The position numbers and the translations under genes are program-made. Below the pieces are notes generated by a model, which saw only the letters and a program-made list of their open reading frames with translations, was not told the DNA's origin and searched no databases. Shown in pieces: positions 7,445-14,560 of a DNA stretch of 14,560 bases. The stretch is from Candidatus Cardinium sp. cBcalN2 (GTDB taxonomy: Bacteria; Bacteroidota; Bacteroidia; Cytophagales; Amoebophilaceae), in NCBI RefSeq assembly GCF_022810445.1, contig NZ_JAACGD010000068.1, positions 1 to 14,560 of the forward strand, read 5' to 3'. Positions within the stretch are counted from its first letter, which is position 1. Every line of letters starts with the position of its first letter.

Positions 7445-8431
7445 TTAAAGCAACCGTATGATATCTACCAGACGTTGCGCATAGGCTCCTTCATTATCAT
7501 ACCAACTGATCACTTTTACCAATTTACCCTTTACGTAAGTTAACTTGCCATCAAAAAGAGAAGAGTGCGTGTTACCGATTACATCTACAGAAACAATGGG
7601 GTCTTCCGTGTAAGCCAGTATATGCTTAAGTGGCCCTTGAGCTGCTTGTAACATGGCTTGGTTTAAGGCTTCCTGAGTAGTTTCATGCTTTAATAGAGCT
7701 GTAAAGTCAACTGCTGAGCCATTAGCAACAGGAACACGCATGGCTATACCATCTAATTTGCCATCTAAATGGGGCATAACAAGACCTATTGCTTTAGCAG
7801 CACCTGTAGCAGTAGGAATAATAGACAAGGCAGCGGCTCTTGCTCTTCTTAAATCACTATGGGGGGCATCTTGTAAGGATTGATCAGCCGTATAGGCATG
7901 AATCGTGTTGACCAAACCCTGCTTTATACCAAAATGATCATCTAAGACTTTAACAACTGGTGCCAAACAATTGGTTGTGCAAGAAGCATTAGATACAATA
8001 GATGGTTTTGTTCTTAAAACAGCATCATTGATCCCCAACACAACTGTTGGAATGCCATCACCCTTAGCAGGTGCAGAAAGAATTACTTGTTTGGCACCTG
8101 CTCTCAAATGGCTATTAGCACCCTCTTTATCTAAAAAACGCCCTGTAGCCTCTAGCACTATATCTACCCCTAGGTCTTTCCAGGGCAATGCAGATGGATG
8201 GGGGGAACAATAGCTATTTATGCGTTTGTTATCTATCGTTATGCTGGTATCGTCAAAGGTAACGCTTCCCTTGAAAGAACCATAGTTGGAATCATACTTA
8301 AACAAATGGGCTAAGGTAATACTATTTGCTAGATCGTTAAGGGCCACTACCTGTAGGTCATTACAGCTTACAAGCTTACGTAAAACTAGTCGACCAATGC
8401 GGCCAAATCCATTAATTGCAATCCTTTTCAT
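7445..8431 (-). CDS. gap: Glyceraldehyde-3-phosphate dehydrogenase, type I
   Basis: This enzyme oxidises glyceraldehyde-3-phosphate with NAD and phosphate to 1,3-bisphosphoglycerate in the lower half of glycolysis; it is reversible for gluconeogenesis. The 328-residue product is full length. The N-terminal NAD-binding fold begins with INGFGRIGR (6-14) and includes LNDL (31-34). The catalytic signature SNASCTTNCLAP (147-158) carries the nucleophile C151, and H178 in NTIHAY is the general base. The conserved LRRARAAA and SIIPTATGAAKA segments follow, and the C-terminus ends near SWYDNEGAYAQRLVD. The ATG at 8431 is the family start. The gene follows a lipoprotein gene on the same strand with 68 bp between and precedes the broken phosphatase. 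All catalytic residues checked are present, so it appears functional. Confidence 0.97.
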   Translation of the reverse strand: MKRIAINGFGRIGRLVLRKLVSCNDLQVVALNDLANSITLAHLFKYDSNYGSFKGSVTFDDTSITIDNKRINSYCSPHPSALPWKDLGVDIVLEATGRFLDKEGANSHLRAGAKQVILSAPAKGDGIPTVVLGINDAVLRTKPSIVSNASCTTNCLAPVVKVLDDHFGIKQGLVNTIHAYTADQSLQDAPHSDLRRARAAALSIIPTATGAAKAIGLVMPHLDGKLDGIAMRVPVANGSAVDFTALLKHETTQEALNQAMLQAAQGPLKHILAYTEDPIVSVDVIGNTHSSLFDGKLTYVKGKLVKVISWYDNEGAYAQRLVDIIRLL

Positions 8432-8482
8432 AATTAAAATGTATCATCTATATTCATCCATTCAATAGTTTACCCAATCACG

Positions 8483-8490
8483 CAAAAATA
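8483..8490 (-). promoter_or_regulatory. Possible gap promoter -7 box
   Basis: TATTTTTG on the minus strand fits TAnnTTTG, about 51 bp upstream of the gap ATG and between gap and the preceding lipoprotein gene. No properly spaced -33 TTTG is evident. The match is loose because the region is A/T-rich; if real, gap has its own promoter. Confidence 0.22.
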
Positions 8491-8499
8491 GCAAACTAG

Positions 8500-9699
8500 C
8501 TACAGCCTTGAATTTTCTAAAGCTTCTATAGCGTTATCAAGTTTTGTTAATAGCGTGCGTTGGTATTTGTTGGTGTGCCAAAACAACTGCAACTTTTTAC
8601 CAGCACCAAATGATGCCGGATGATTACACAACAGAAGCGTATCCTTGGGCCAGCCTTTGTATAGGTAAATCATTGTGTCCAAAAGATCTTTACGCTCTTT
8701 ATCCGTTGGAAAAACTTCAAAAAACACATCTGCCAAATTATCAAGCCCTTCCTGATCTGCTTTAGTAAAAAGCTCTTTCAATTTTGATTCATCTCCTGGT
8801 TTTAAATCCAACGTATAGAGGACAAATTGTTCTCTCTTCTCACCTTGCAATTTTAGTTTCTTGCCCCATTTATCTTGTGGTATATCCTCATCCTCTTTGT
8901 TTTCTTGTTCTTCAATTTTTTGTTGAATTAAATTGGTTATACTTATATTTTCTTTTTCATCATTAGAATCAGCATCGTACTCGGAGTCATAATCAAAATC
9001 GGAAAGACTATCCAATTCACCATCAACGAAGTGTTTTTTTTCGTTTTTTTCCATAGCTTTTTTTAGAATCTCTTGCCGCTTTTCATCTGGAAGACTTATT
9101 AATTCTTTTTTAGTATCCTCATCTATCTTTTTAAATGCATTAGGTAGGTATAATATAATCAGTTGATCCACATCAGTTGGGCTAGTAGATTGAACGATTT
9201 GTTTTTTTAATGCAGTGGCTTGATCTTCTGGTAACACCTGGAGAAGATCTATGTAATATTGTTGTGTTTGGATAGAAGCATTATAAATCATTTTTAACTC
9301 ATTTTGGTATTGCTTGATAAGCTTTTCTGCATGATTGATATCAAAAGCGTTAGTAAACGCTTGTTTACATAGCGCTCTTTCAGGCTTAGGTAGCAGTTTA
9401 AGTATCCCCTTATAGTCTATACACTTTTCTATAAAATAGGTTAAACGATGTGGGTCTTTGATTGTGTTAATTTTTGTTTCTAAAACTTTCCTCTCATCAT
9501 CATCTAACATCTGAGTTAGTTCTAAATAAAGTTTTTTTATATTGTAAGGCAAACCACCTAACACTTCATTACGTTGTGGTACAAGGTCTTTTCGTACACC
9601 AAAACAACCCGTAAAAGGGAAATAGGCTACCACTAAGGCGTAAAAGAAAAAATATTGTATAAACAATGAATGAATTTTATGGGTCTTGTTATTTAGCAT
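8500..9699 (-). CDS. Acidic, helical-repeat lipoprotein of unknown function
   Basis: I do not recognise a family. The 399-residue product starts with a positive, then hydrophobic signal (MLNNKTHK, then about residues 10-30) and a lipobox FTGC, making C32 the likely lipidated residue. The rest is hydrophilic and mostly helical. A degenerate motif near LP-x-x-x-R-x-x-L-x-K-x-[IFM] recurs: 66-77 (DDDERKVLETKI), 103-115 (LPKPERALCKQAF), 156-168 (LPEDQATALKKQI), 203-216 (LPDEKRQEILKKAM), 300-314 (KPGDESKLKELFTKA) and 330-343 (FPTDKERKDLLDTM), suggesting divergent helical repeats. Residues about 226-274 are very rich in Asp, Glu and Ser and look disordered. I chose the ATG at 9699 because it gives a proper signal; an in-frame TTG at 9744 would overlap the promoter box. 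An outer-membrane, host-facing scaffold is only a guess. Confidence 0.8.
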   Translation of the reverse strand: MLNNKTHKIHSLFIQYFFFYALVVAYFPFTGCFGVRKDLVPQRNEVLGGLPYNIKKLYLELTQMLDDDERKVLETKINTIKDPHRLTYFIEKCIDYKGILKLLPKPERALCKQAFTNAFDINHAEKLIKQYQNELKMIYNASIQTQQYYIDLLQVLPEDQATALKKQIVQSTSPTDVDQLIILYLPNAFKKIDEDTKKELISLPDEKRQEILKKAMEKNEKKHFVDGELDSLSDFDYDSEYDADSNDEKENISITNLIQQKIEEQENKEDEDIPQDKWGKKLKLQGEKREQFVLYTLDLKPGDESKLKELFTKADQEGLDNLADVFFEVFPTDKERKDLLDTMIYLYKGWPKDTLLLCNHPASFGAGKKLQLFWHTNKYQRTLLTKLDNAIEALENSRL

Positions 9700-9741
9700 A
9701 TGAGGGGCTATAAAGTTTTGTAAAAAACAATAAATTGAATA

Positions 9742-9749
9742 CAAATATA
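9742..9749 (-). promoter_or_regulatory. Putative promoter -7 box of the acidic lipoprotein gene
   Basis: TATATTTG on the minus strand matches the Bacteroidota consensus TAnnTTTG exactly, about 43 bp upstream of the ATG at 9699. A TTTTG lies 13 bp further upstream, closer than the usual -33 spacing, so only the -7 element is supported. It favours the 9699 start, because transcription would begin inside or beyond the upstream TTG codon. Confidence 0.4.
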
Positions 9750-10118
9750 ATAACTAATTTCTCAAAATAACTTACCTATAATTAAGCATAAGGATAGCGC
9801 TTAGTAGTATCTGTTCACGATATTAGTACAAAAGGCTTTTGTATCCCACCTTTTGCTTGATAAAAAAGCAGACAAAAAAATCAAGCGCTGTGCCAAAATT
9901 GGCTGAAATAACAGCTTAGAGCTGGACAAACAGGAGCCACCCCTTGAGCCCCCTCCCTGCAACTGCTTTTCTTTTTATCTGGTCAGATATGCTTGCTGAT
10001 CGCCAATTTTTACAAGGGGGGCTTTTTTCAAAACATAGACGTCGACACCATAGCCTGAATAGATATAGAATCTGTATCTTACCTGTTGCCCAAGCAAACA
10101 GTAAAGTAAGCATACCTG
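9750..10118. other. Non-coding gap with GC-rich inverted repeat and fossil-like open frames
   Basis: No convincing gene lies here. Positions 9935-9946 (AGCCACCCCTTG) and 10013-10023 (CAAGGGGGGCT) can pair across about 66 nt, and a T6 run (10023-10028) follows on the plus strand. A second upstream segment, AGCCCCC (9947-9953), could pair with the same right arm, so two stems compete. This could be a structured RNA ending in a terminator, or chance in a locally GC-rich patch. On the minus strand, 47 codons directly after the nuclease stop (10118-9978) are open in the nuclease frame and protein-like (SGYGVDVYVLKKAPLVKIGD). Other frames here are open too, so I call no gene. The part from 9750 to about 9920 shows nothing clear. 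Confidence 0.35.
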
Positions 10119-12926
10119 CTAATCCCTTTGACAAATACGCACATATGGGCAATAGCTACATATGGCATAATCTTCTGTTTGTACAAAAGGTATAGTAAGA
10201 TTAAATATTTCTGAAAGTAAATCCCTTAACCCCTCTTCAAATAGTGCTGCATAAGGCATCATATCCTCCATGCATTGGTACTTTTTACCATCATCGGGTT
10301 TTTGTATCAAAATACCAGGCCTATAATCCTCCCCAAAAAGCTCCCGAATAGGAATCAGATAAGGCATGATCGGTTGCGACCCATCCGATCGATATTGGGC
10401 CTTAAAGAGCCAAGTGTAAAAAAATAGCTGAAAAATAGCTTTGTTTTTTTTAATATTAGTTCTATCAAATAAGGTAACGATGCGCTCAATTTTATTATTC
10501 ACCACACCTGTCTTATAATCAATAATACGTATAAAATTATTTGGCCTATCTATACGATCTATTACTCCACTCAACCAAAGCTTTCGCTGTATGGCTCCAC
10601 CATCTAGCACTATGGGGTGCTTTATGGCTACTTCAATCCCCAAAAGAGTAAATGGTGTACCGGCATGATCTAGATCCAATAGACGCTCTAAAAGTTTTTC
10701 CAATAGCGCATGGAGTAACATAGGACTGCTGAGTGACGTTTTTTTTCTAGATATAGCTTGATTTATCTCTGTTTGTATCTTTGATTTGAGTTGGGTGATA
10801 ACTTTTTTATCTAACTGCTTACCTACAAAAGGTTGGTACAAGCTGGCCATAATATGATGCAATAATGTGCCCAATTGTAACGCTTCTGATTCATCTTTTG
10901 GAAGGCGTTTCTGCTTTAGTTGGAGTAAATATTTAAAATAAAATTGAAGCGGACAAGACAAATAAGTAATTAACGCAGAAGGGGTTAAACTAGAGGCCGT
11001 GGCCTCTTCATGTACCAAAAATCTATTTAATAACTGCATCACTCCATGGTCTTTCTCAATAACTATAGCGGTTTTAGCACTTGGTAAAGGGTTAATGGCA
11101 TGATGGAAAGTTGTTATGTTTAACTTACTATCAAAAGTCAATTGTATTAACAATCGACTCATTTCATTAGAACTATCTAAATGATTTTTTTGAACATAGT
11201 AAGCATAAATATTTTGGGCACGCTGCAGTAATCTATAAAATCCATACGCAACCTTATTTTCCACTACTTTATCTACCAACGGCAACCCAAAACTAGCACG
11301 TAGGTCATATGGTAAAAAAGAATCACGATGTGTAAGCTTAGGAAAGTGGCCTTCATTCATGTTCAAAAAGAAAACATGTTCAAAATCTAAATTATAGGAC
11401 TCAGCAACATCTATAATATAAAGCCCTAATAAGGGATTATCTTTATGCAATAATATCTTACTTCCTTTTAAACCACTCAGGAAAAAAGGAATAGAACACG
11501 CTATCATTTCTACGACTAATCCCTCTATATATTCCAATAGATAGCTTAATGCGCTTTTATTCACTTCTAAGAAAAGAGGATTGGTCTCTACAAAATGGTC
11601 ATAGACATAGGTTAACCCTTCTTTAAGGTAAGGCAAAAGACCCTTACGACTCTTATTCAACCATAGATCAAATAGCTCAAAGCCACCTTGATATAAAGTA
11701 CCATTTGATCCATCTTTTTGGAGTAATGGACGCATAGCAGTGATCTCTAATTGGGTGCTTGCTTGCAGAAAGGGATAACATAAGGCTAACACATCCGCCA
11801 AATGGTTGGCCATTTCCGGCTGCACCGGAGTAGCCATAGAAGCTTCCCAAAGTTGCACCAATCGGACTACTAAGCTATATATAACGGTAGCACTAAATGG
11901 ATAATCTAATCTGGCATGCAGCGGAATAGGTAGATTAGAGAGCCGGTCCAATAAAGGTATAAGCAGTTGGCTACCACTGACTACTATGGCGGTTTGTCCG
12001 GGCAAAAACTTGGGTTGACCATCATCTGTTTTGGTTTGCAAGGCAACTACTATCGCTTCCACTTGTGCTACTATACTAGATGCTTCTATTAGAGAAACGC
12101 TTTTATGAGGGTCATTCAAATAAGTAAGCTTGGAGAAGCTGTTTTCAAACCATTTTTTTTCCCTATGCTGACGCAGGTAATGGCCGGCTAGGTTGAGCTC
12201 ATTATCTAAATAATGGGTATCAACATCCCAAAACAAGGTGGTTAAAGCAAGCAAATGGCATTGCCTAATAAACCGCTCTTCAACGGGGGTTAACAAATTA
12301 AATCCAACAAAGATTAATTCCTGATAGGTAGCCATTATTTCCGGACAAGGTTGAGCCGTTTGATAGCATAATCCTTCATATCCCTCCCCTCTTTCTATTA
12401 ATTTTTCTCTAAAAGCTGCGTACAGCATAGGTAACTTCTGACAAAAAAAAAGAGCTTCCACTGGTTGATCTAGCGATAGGGTGCTAGACTTTTTAAGAGA
12501 TGCTAAGAGTGTTTTTTCGACCAAATCATTGTTGTTTATTTTTTTTTGCTGTAGTAAAGAGGCAAACAACGAAGCACTATTGACCAGATAGGTATCTATA
12601 CTACTAAAGTCTTCTAGAAGGGAAATCCCCCAACTACAAAATTGCTCGAAAGATTCTTTTCTATTTAATATTTGCTCAGCTAAGCAATGGAGCATGCTTA
12701 GCAAGGCTATAGTAGGTAATAGTTTGAGGTTACTATGGGTCAAAATCAACTGATGCAAGGTTAAACAGGTCACACAGTCTTTCCATTTCTTCTTATCTAA
12801 GAAGAGGTTAAAATAATCAATAGATAGCTGCGTAGGAAATATAATAAGCCGTTTCCCTAGGCCATCTCCCTGATTCAAATGGTTGACAACAGCTGCTACA
12901 AAAGGAGGATATTGTTTAGTTTTCAT
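10119..12926 (-). CDS. AddB-like PD-(D/E)XK nuclease with inactive helicase fold and 4Fe-4S site
   Basis: This is likely the AddB-type partner of an AddA helicase-nuclease, which processes double-strand breaks for RecA-dependent repair. The 935-residue product has an N-terminal helicase-like region with no Walker A (it reads GKRLIIFPTQ) and a degenerate helicase motif VFFLNMNEGHFP ending near 530. The C-terminal nuclease has H690 (LGTLLHHI), D790 (GVIDRIDR), D803 and K805 (IIDYKTG), and Q833/Y837 (QLFFY). Four cysteines match the AddB iron-sulfur staple: C658 (LSCPLQFYF), then C923, C926 and C932 (ICSYCPYVRIC). I chose the ATG at 12926; an ATG 20 codons upstream (12986) also exists, but its leader overlaps a hairpin and looks unlike the family. 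The symporter gene ends 78 bp upstream on the same strand. No addA is in the window. An addB-type name is plausible but not proven. Confidence 0.85.
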   Translation of the reverse strand: MKTKQYPPFVAAVVNHLNQGDGLGKRLIIFPTQLSIDYFNLFLDKKKWKDCVTCLTLHQLILTHSNLKLLPTIALLSMLHCLAEQILNRKESFEQFCSWGISLLEDFSSIDTYLVNSASLFASLLQQKKINNNDLVEKTLLASLKKSSTLSLDQPVEALFFCQKLPMLYAAFREKLIERGEGYEGLCYQTAQPCPEIMATYQELIFVGFNLLTPVEERFIRQCHLLALTTLFWDVDTHYLDNELNLAGHYLRQHREKKWFENSFSKLTYLNDPHKSVSLIEASSIVAQVEAIVVALQTKTDDGQPKFLPGQTAIVVSGSQLLIPLLDRLSNLPIPLHARLDYPFSATVIYSLVVRLVQLWEASMATPVQPEMANHLADVLALCYPFLQASTQLEITAMRPLLQKDGSNGTLYQGGFELFDLWLNKSRKGLLPYLKEGLTYVYDHFVETNPLFLEVNKSALSYLLEYIEGLVVEMIACSIPFFLSGLKGSKILLHKDNPLLGLYIIDVAESYNLDFEHVFFLNMNEGHFPKLTHRDSFLPYDLRASFGLPLVDKVVENKVAYGFYRLLQRAQNIYAYYVQKNHLDSSNEMSRLLIQLTFDSKLNITTFHHAINPLPSAKTAIVIEKDHGVMQLLNRFLVHEEATASSLTPSALITYLSCPLQFYFKYLLQLKQKRLPKDESEALQLGTLLHHIMASLYQPFVGKQLDKKVITQLKSKIQTEINQAISRKKTSLSSPMLLHALLEKLLERLLDLDHAGTPFTLLGIEVAIKHPIVLDGGAIQRKLWLSGVIDRIDRPNNFIRIIDYKTGVVNNKIERIVTLFDRTNIKKNKAIFQLFFYTWLFKAQYRSDGSQPIMPYLIPIRELFGEDYRPGILIQKPDDGKKYQCMEDMMPYAALFEEGLRDLLSEIFNLTIPFVQTEDYAICSYCPYVRICQRD

Positions 12927-13004
12927 TGGGTTGATACACACAGCAATAATTCTCCTAGAACTAAGGAGATTTTTCCATAACCTCAACTTAAGGAATTTGA
13001 AAAG

Positions 13005-14560
13005 CTAAACAATAATTTCCACAGTTTCCGTTGTAATATAGAGTATAAACAGGCTTAGCGTACAATAATTTCCCATATACAAGGCGACCCCATGATGATC
13101 AACTTTTGTCCATCTTACATGCATCATCTCTTCCAAATCTCTATGGCTTAAGTAAAAAAGCCATTTCATAAGGATAAATAAAATGGACGCACCATATATA
13201 AGGGATAGAAATACATCTCGTTCTCTGATAGGTTGTCCTTTTATAAAGATATGGTAAACTGTCATAGCTGTGTTAATTCCCATCGACCATAAGACAGCAG
13301 CTGAACGAGGTCTAAATCCAAAGCAAGCCATAATCATTGGAACTGTAACCGAAGGCGTATAGAAATAAAATACTTTATTTAAAAATTGTCTAATATTACT
13401 CATGTGTAATGTGATCAGAATGGTAGCTATACCTATTAAACCAGAGGATATTCGTACAACTCTTAGAGAATATTTATCAGTTCGTTCTCTAGAACCGGTT
13501 ATGAAAGGCCATATATCATTAGCAAATAATACAGAACCTGTATGTAAATAAGCATCAACTGTAGAAATACATAAAGCAATAACAGATGTTATAAGCAACC
13601 CTTTGATTCCAGGAAAATGATTAAGCTGCATAATATAGTCTAGTATTTTTTGTTTAGGTGGAACACTATTGCCACTCGTGTATAAAGCAGCAATAACAAC
13701 TAAAAATAGAAATGAAAAAACGATCCGAATCGTACCACTCTTGAAAAATACTTTGGTTGCTTGTTGAATAGAAGAAGACATATAAAAACGCTGAATTTGT
13801 GCTGGATCAAAAGTAAATATGGAATGCCAAATGAAATAAGTAAACAGATGAACTAAGGAGTTATCCCATGTAGGAGAGATATCCCAAGTAGCTACTTGGG
13901 ATAAATTAAACTGTGACATATTGACAAATTTTTGCCAGTTAATCCATTGATTTTTACCATTATATAACAAAGTAAAAGTTAGAATAGGCAAACAAACAGT
14001 GAAAAAACAAAATTGATAAACATCTGTTAGCGCTACAGACCTGGCCCCACCTAAGATAGTGTAAGCCGTAACTAGTAGTCCTAAAATGACTGTGTAATAA
14101 TTAGAATATGCTGGTGCATTACAAGAAGTAATAGATTCAATAATAATTAAACTAATCTTAAACTGAGCAGAAACTTTAGCTATCGTTACTACAATACCAA
14201 ATATAGCTGTAAGAATTCGAACTGATCTCCCACATAGCCTACCCATAGATTCAGCAATGGAATAATCTCCTAGCCACTCTTTCATTCTAACAATAATGAA
14301 CCGAGAAGCTAAATAAAATCTAAGTGGACTACCTAGACTTAGTATTAACATATATAATCCTTGATAGTAATAACCAGTTAGTTGAGTATGTAAAAAATTT
14401 CCTCCATATATGGTAGCTATTAAAGAGATAGTAACCACCCAAGTGGACATATTTCTACTGCCAACTGCATAGTCTTTAAATGTAGTAACTGATTTACTAC
14501 AGTATAATCCTATTGCCAGTGTAGTGACTAAGAATACTATTATGTGTAGTAGTTGATATT
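13005..14560 (-). CDS. Sodium:solute symporter family protein (5' end beyond window)
   Basis: Members of this family (PutP, PanF and relatives) couple Na+ entry to uptake of amino acids, vitamins or sugars across the inner membrane. At least 517 codons are readable, with about a dozen hydrophobic segments. The protein reads openly to the window edge upstream of the internal ATG at 14450: that region encodes AIGLYCSKSVTTFKDYAVGS, the normal first-helix end and loop of the family, so 14450 is not the start and the true one lies beyond 14560. GGARSVALTDVYQF and, near 13551-13568, CISTVDAYLHTGS (the Na+-site helix region) are family marks. The substrate cannot be named. The C-terminus (ending TTETVEIIV) is intact. 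Uptake from the host fits an organism with few biosynthetic genes. The gene leads into the AddB-like gene, perhaps in one transcript. Confidence 0.9.
   Translation of the reverse strand, partial: YQLLHIIVFLVTTLAIGLYCSKSVTTFKDYAVGSRNMSTWVVTISLIATIYGGNFLHTQLTGYYYQGLYMLILSLGSPLRFYLASRFIIVRMKEWLGDYSIAESMGRLCGRSVRILTAIFGIVVTIAKVSAQFKISLIIIESITSCNAPAYSNYYTVILGLLVTAYTILGGARSVALTDVYQFCFFTVCLPILTFTLLYNGKNQWINWQKFVNMSQFNLSQVATWDISPTWDNSLVHLFTYFIWHSIFTFDPAQIQRFYMSSSIQQATKVFFKSGTIRIVFSFLFLVVIAALYTSGNSVPPKQKILDYIMQLNHFPGIKGLLITSVIALCISTVDAYLHTGSVLFANDIWPFITGSRERTDKYSLRVVRISSGLIGIATILITLHMSNIRQFLNKVFYFYTPSVTVPMIMACFGFRPRSAAVLWSMGINTAMTVYHIFIKGQPIRERDVFLSLIYGASILFILMKWLFYLSHRDLEEMMHVRWTKVDHHGVALYMGNYCTLSLFILYITTETVEIIV

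Noticed and set aside
8500..9744. Longer version of the acidic lipoprotein starting at a TTG at 9744
   Set aside because: The TTG overlaps the best -7 box and the extra 15 residues spoil a standard lipoprotein signal; ATG 9699 is preferred.
9916..10152. Minus-strand 78-codon and plus-strand 83-codon frames in the gap after the nuclease
   Set aside because: Both overlap the coding end of the nuclease, are rich in Arg/Cys/Trp in a way typical of wrong frames, and compete with another open frame over the same bases.
12951..12974. Hairpin followed by T5 on the plus strand, terminator-like
   Set aside because: No plus-strand gene lies upstream of it, and on the minus strand, where genes are, no U-tract follows.
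12927..12986. Start of the AddB-like gene 20 codons earlier
   Set aside because: The added residues do not resemble family N-termini and cover a TCTCCT/AGGAGA hairpin; ATG 12926 begins the expected sequence.
1..14560. tRNA genes, CRISPR arrays, toxin-antitoxin pairs, intact insertion sequences
   Set aside because: I looked for cloverleaf ends, regularly spaced repeats, paired small genes and transposases with terminal inverted repeats and found none that hold up.

Overview
The window looks like chromosome from a host-restricted, AT-rich Bacteroidota endosymbiont, most probably of the Amoebophilaceae (Cardinium / Amoebophilus relatives). This is inference: IleS carries the Bacteroidota form of the HIGH region, promoter-like boxes fit TAnnTTTG, Shine-Dalgarno sequences are weak or absent, a lipoprotein combines ankyrin repeats with a eukaryote-type RING finger, and several genes are decaying. 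No rRNA, tRNA, CRISPR array or intact insertion sequence is visible.

Layout. Positions 1-63 hold the tail of a plus-strand gene, followed by a decayed minus-strand reading frame (65-330). Next is the most striking gene (plus, about 392-1636), a predicted lipoprotein with two PPxY motifs, ankyrin repeats, a complete RING-H2 finger and a hydrophobic C-terminus. It converges on accA (minus, 1657-2604), which is divergent from ileS (plus, 2722-6015). A small outer-membrane beta-barrel gene (plus, 6254-6887) follows, broken by a single-base shift at a T7 run.

From about 7.0 kb to the end all genes are on the minus strand. Read in transcription order they are: a sodium:solute symporter whose 5' end lies beyond the window (14560-13005), an AddB-like PD-(D/E)XK nuclease (12926-10119), a 0.4-kb gap with a GC-rich inverted repeat and fossil-like open frames, a repeat-containing acidic lipoprotein (9699-8500), GAPDH (8431-7445), and a histidine-phosphatase gene (7416-7011) ruined by an internal deletion and a frameshift.

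The genes do not form one pathway. accA (fatty-acid synthesis), ileS (translation), gap (lower glycolysis) and the AddB-like nuclease (break repair) are retained housekeeping genes. The symporter, the two lipoproteins and the barrel are envelope proteins facing the host. The best candidate for new biology is the ANK-RING lipoprotein, a plausible ubiquitin-ligase-like effector. The rest is mainly reductive genome evolution, with homopolymer frameshifts and small deletions at different stages.
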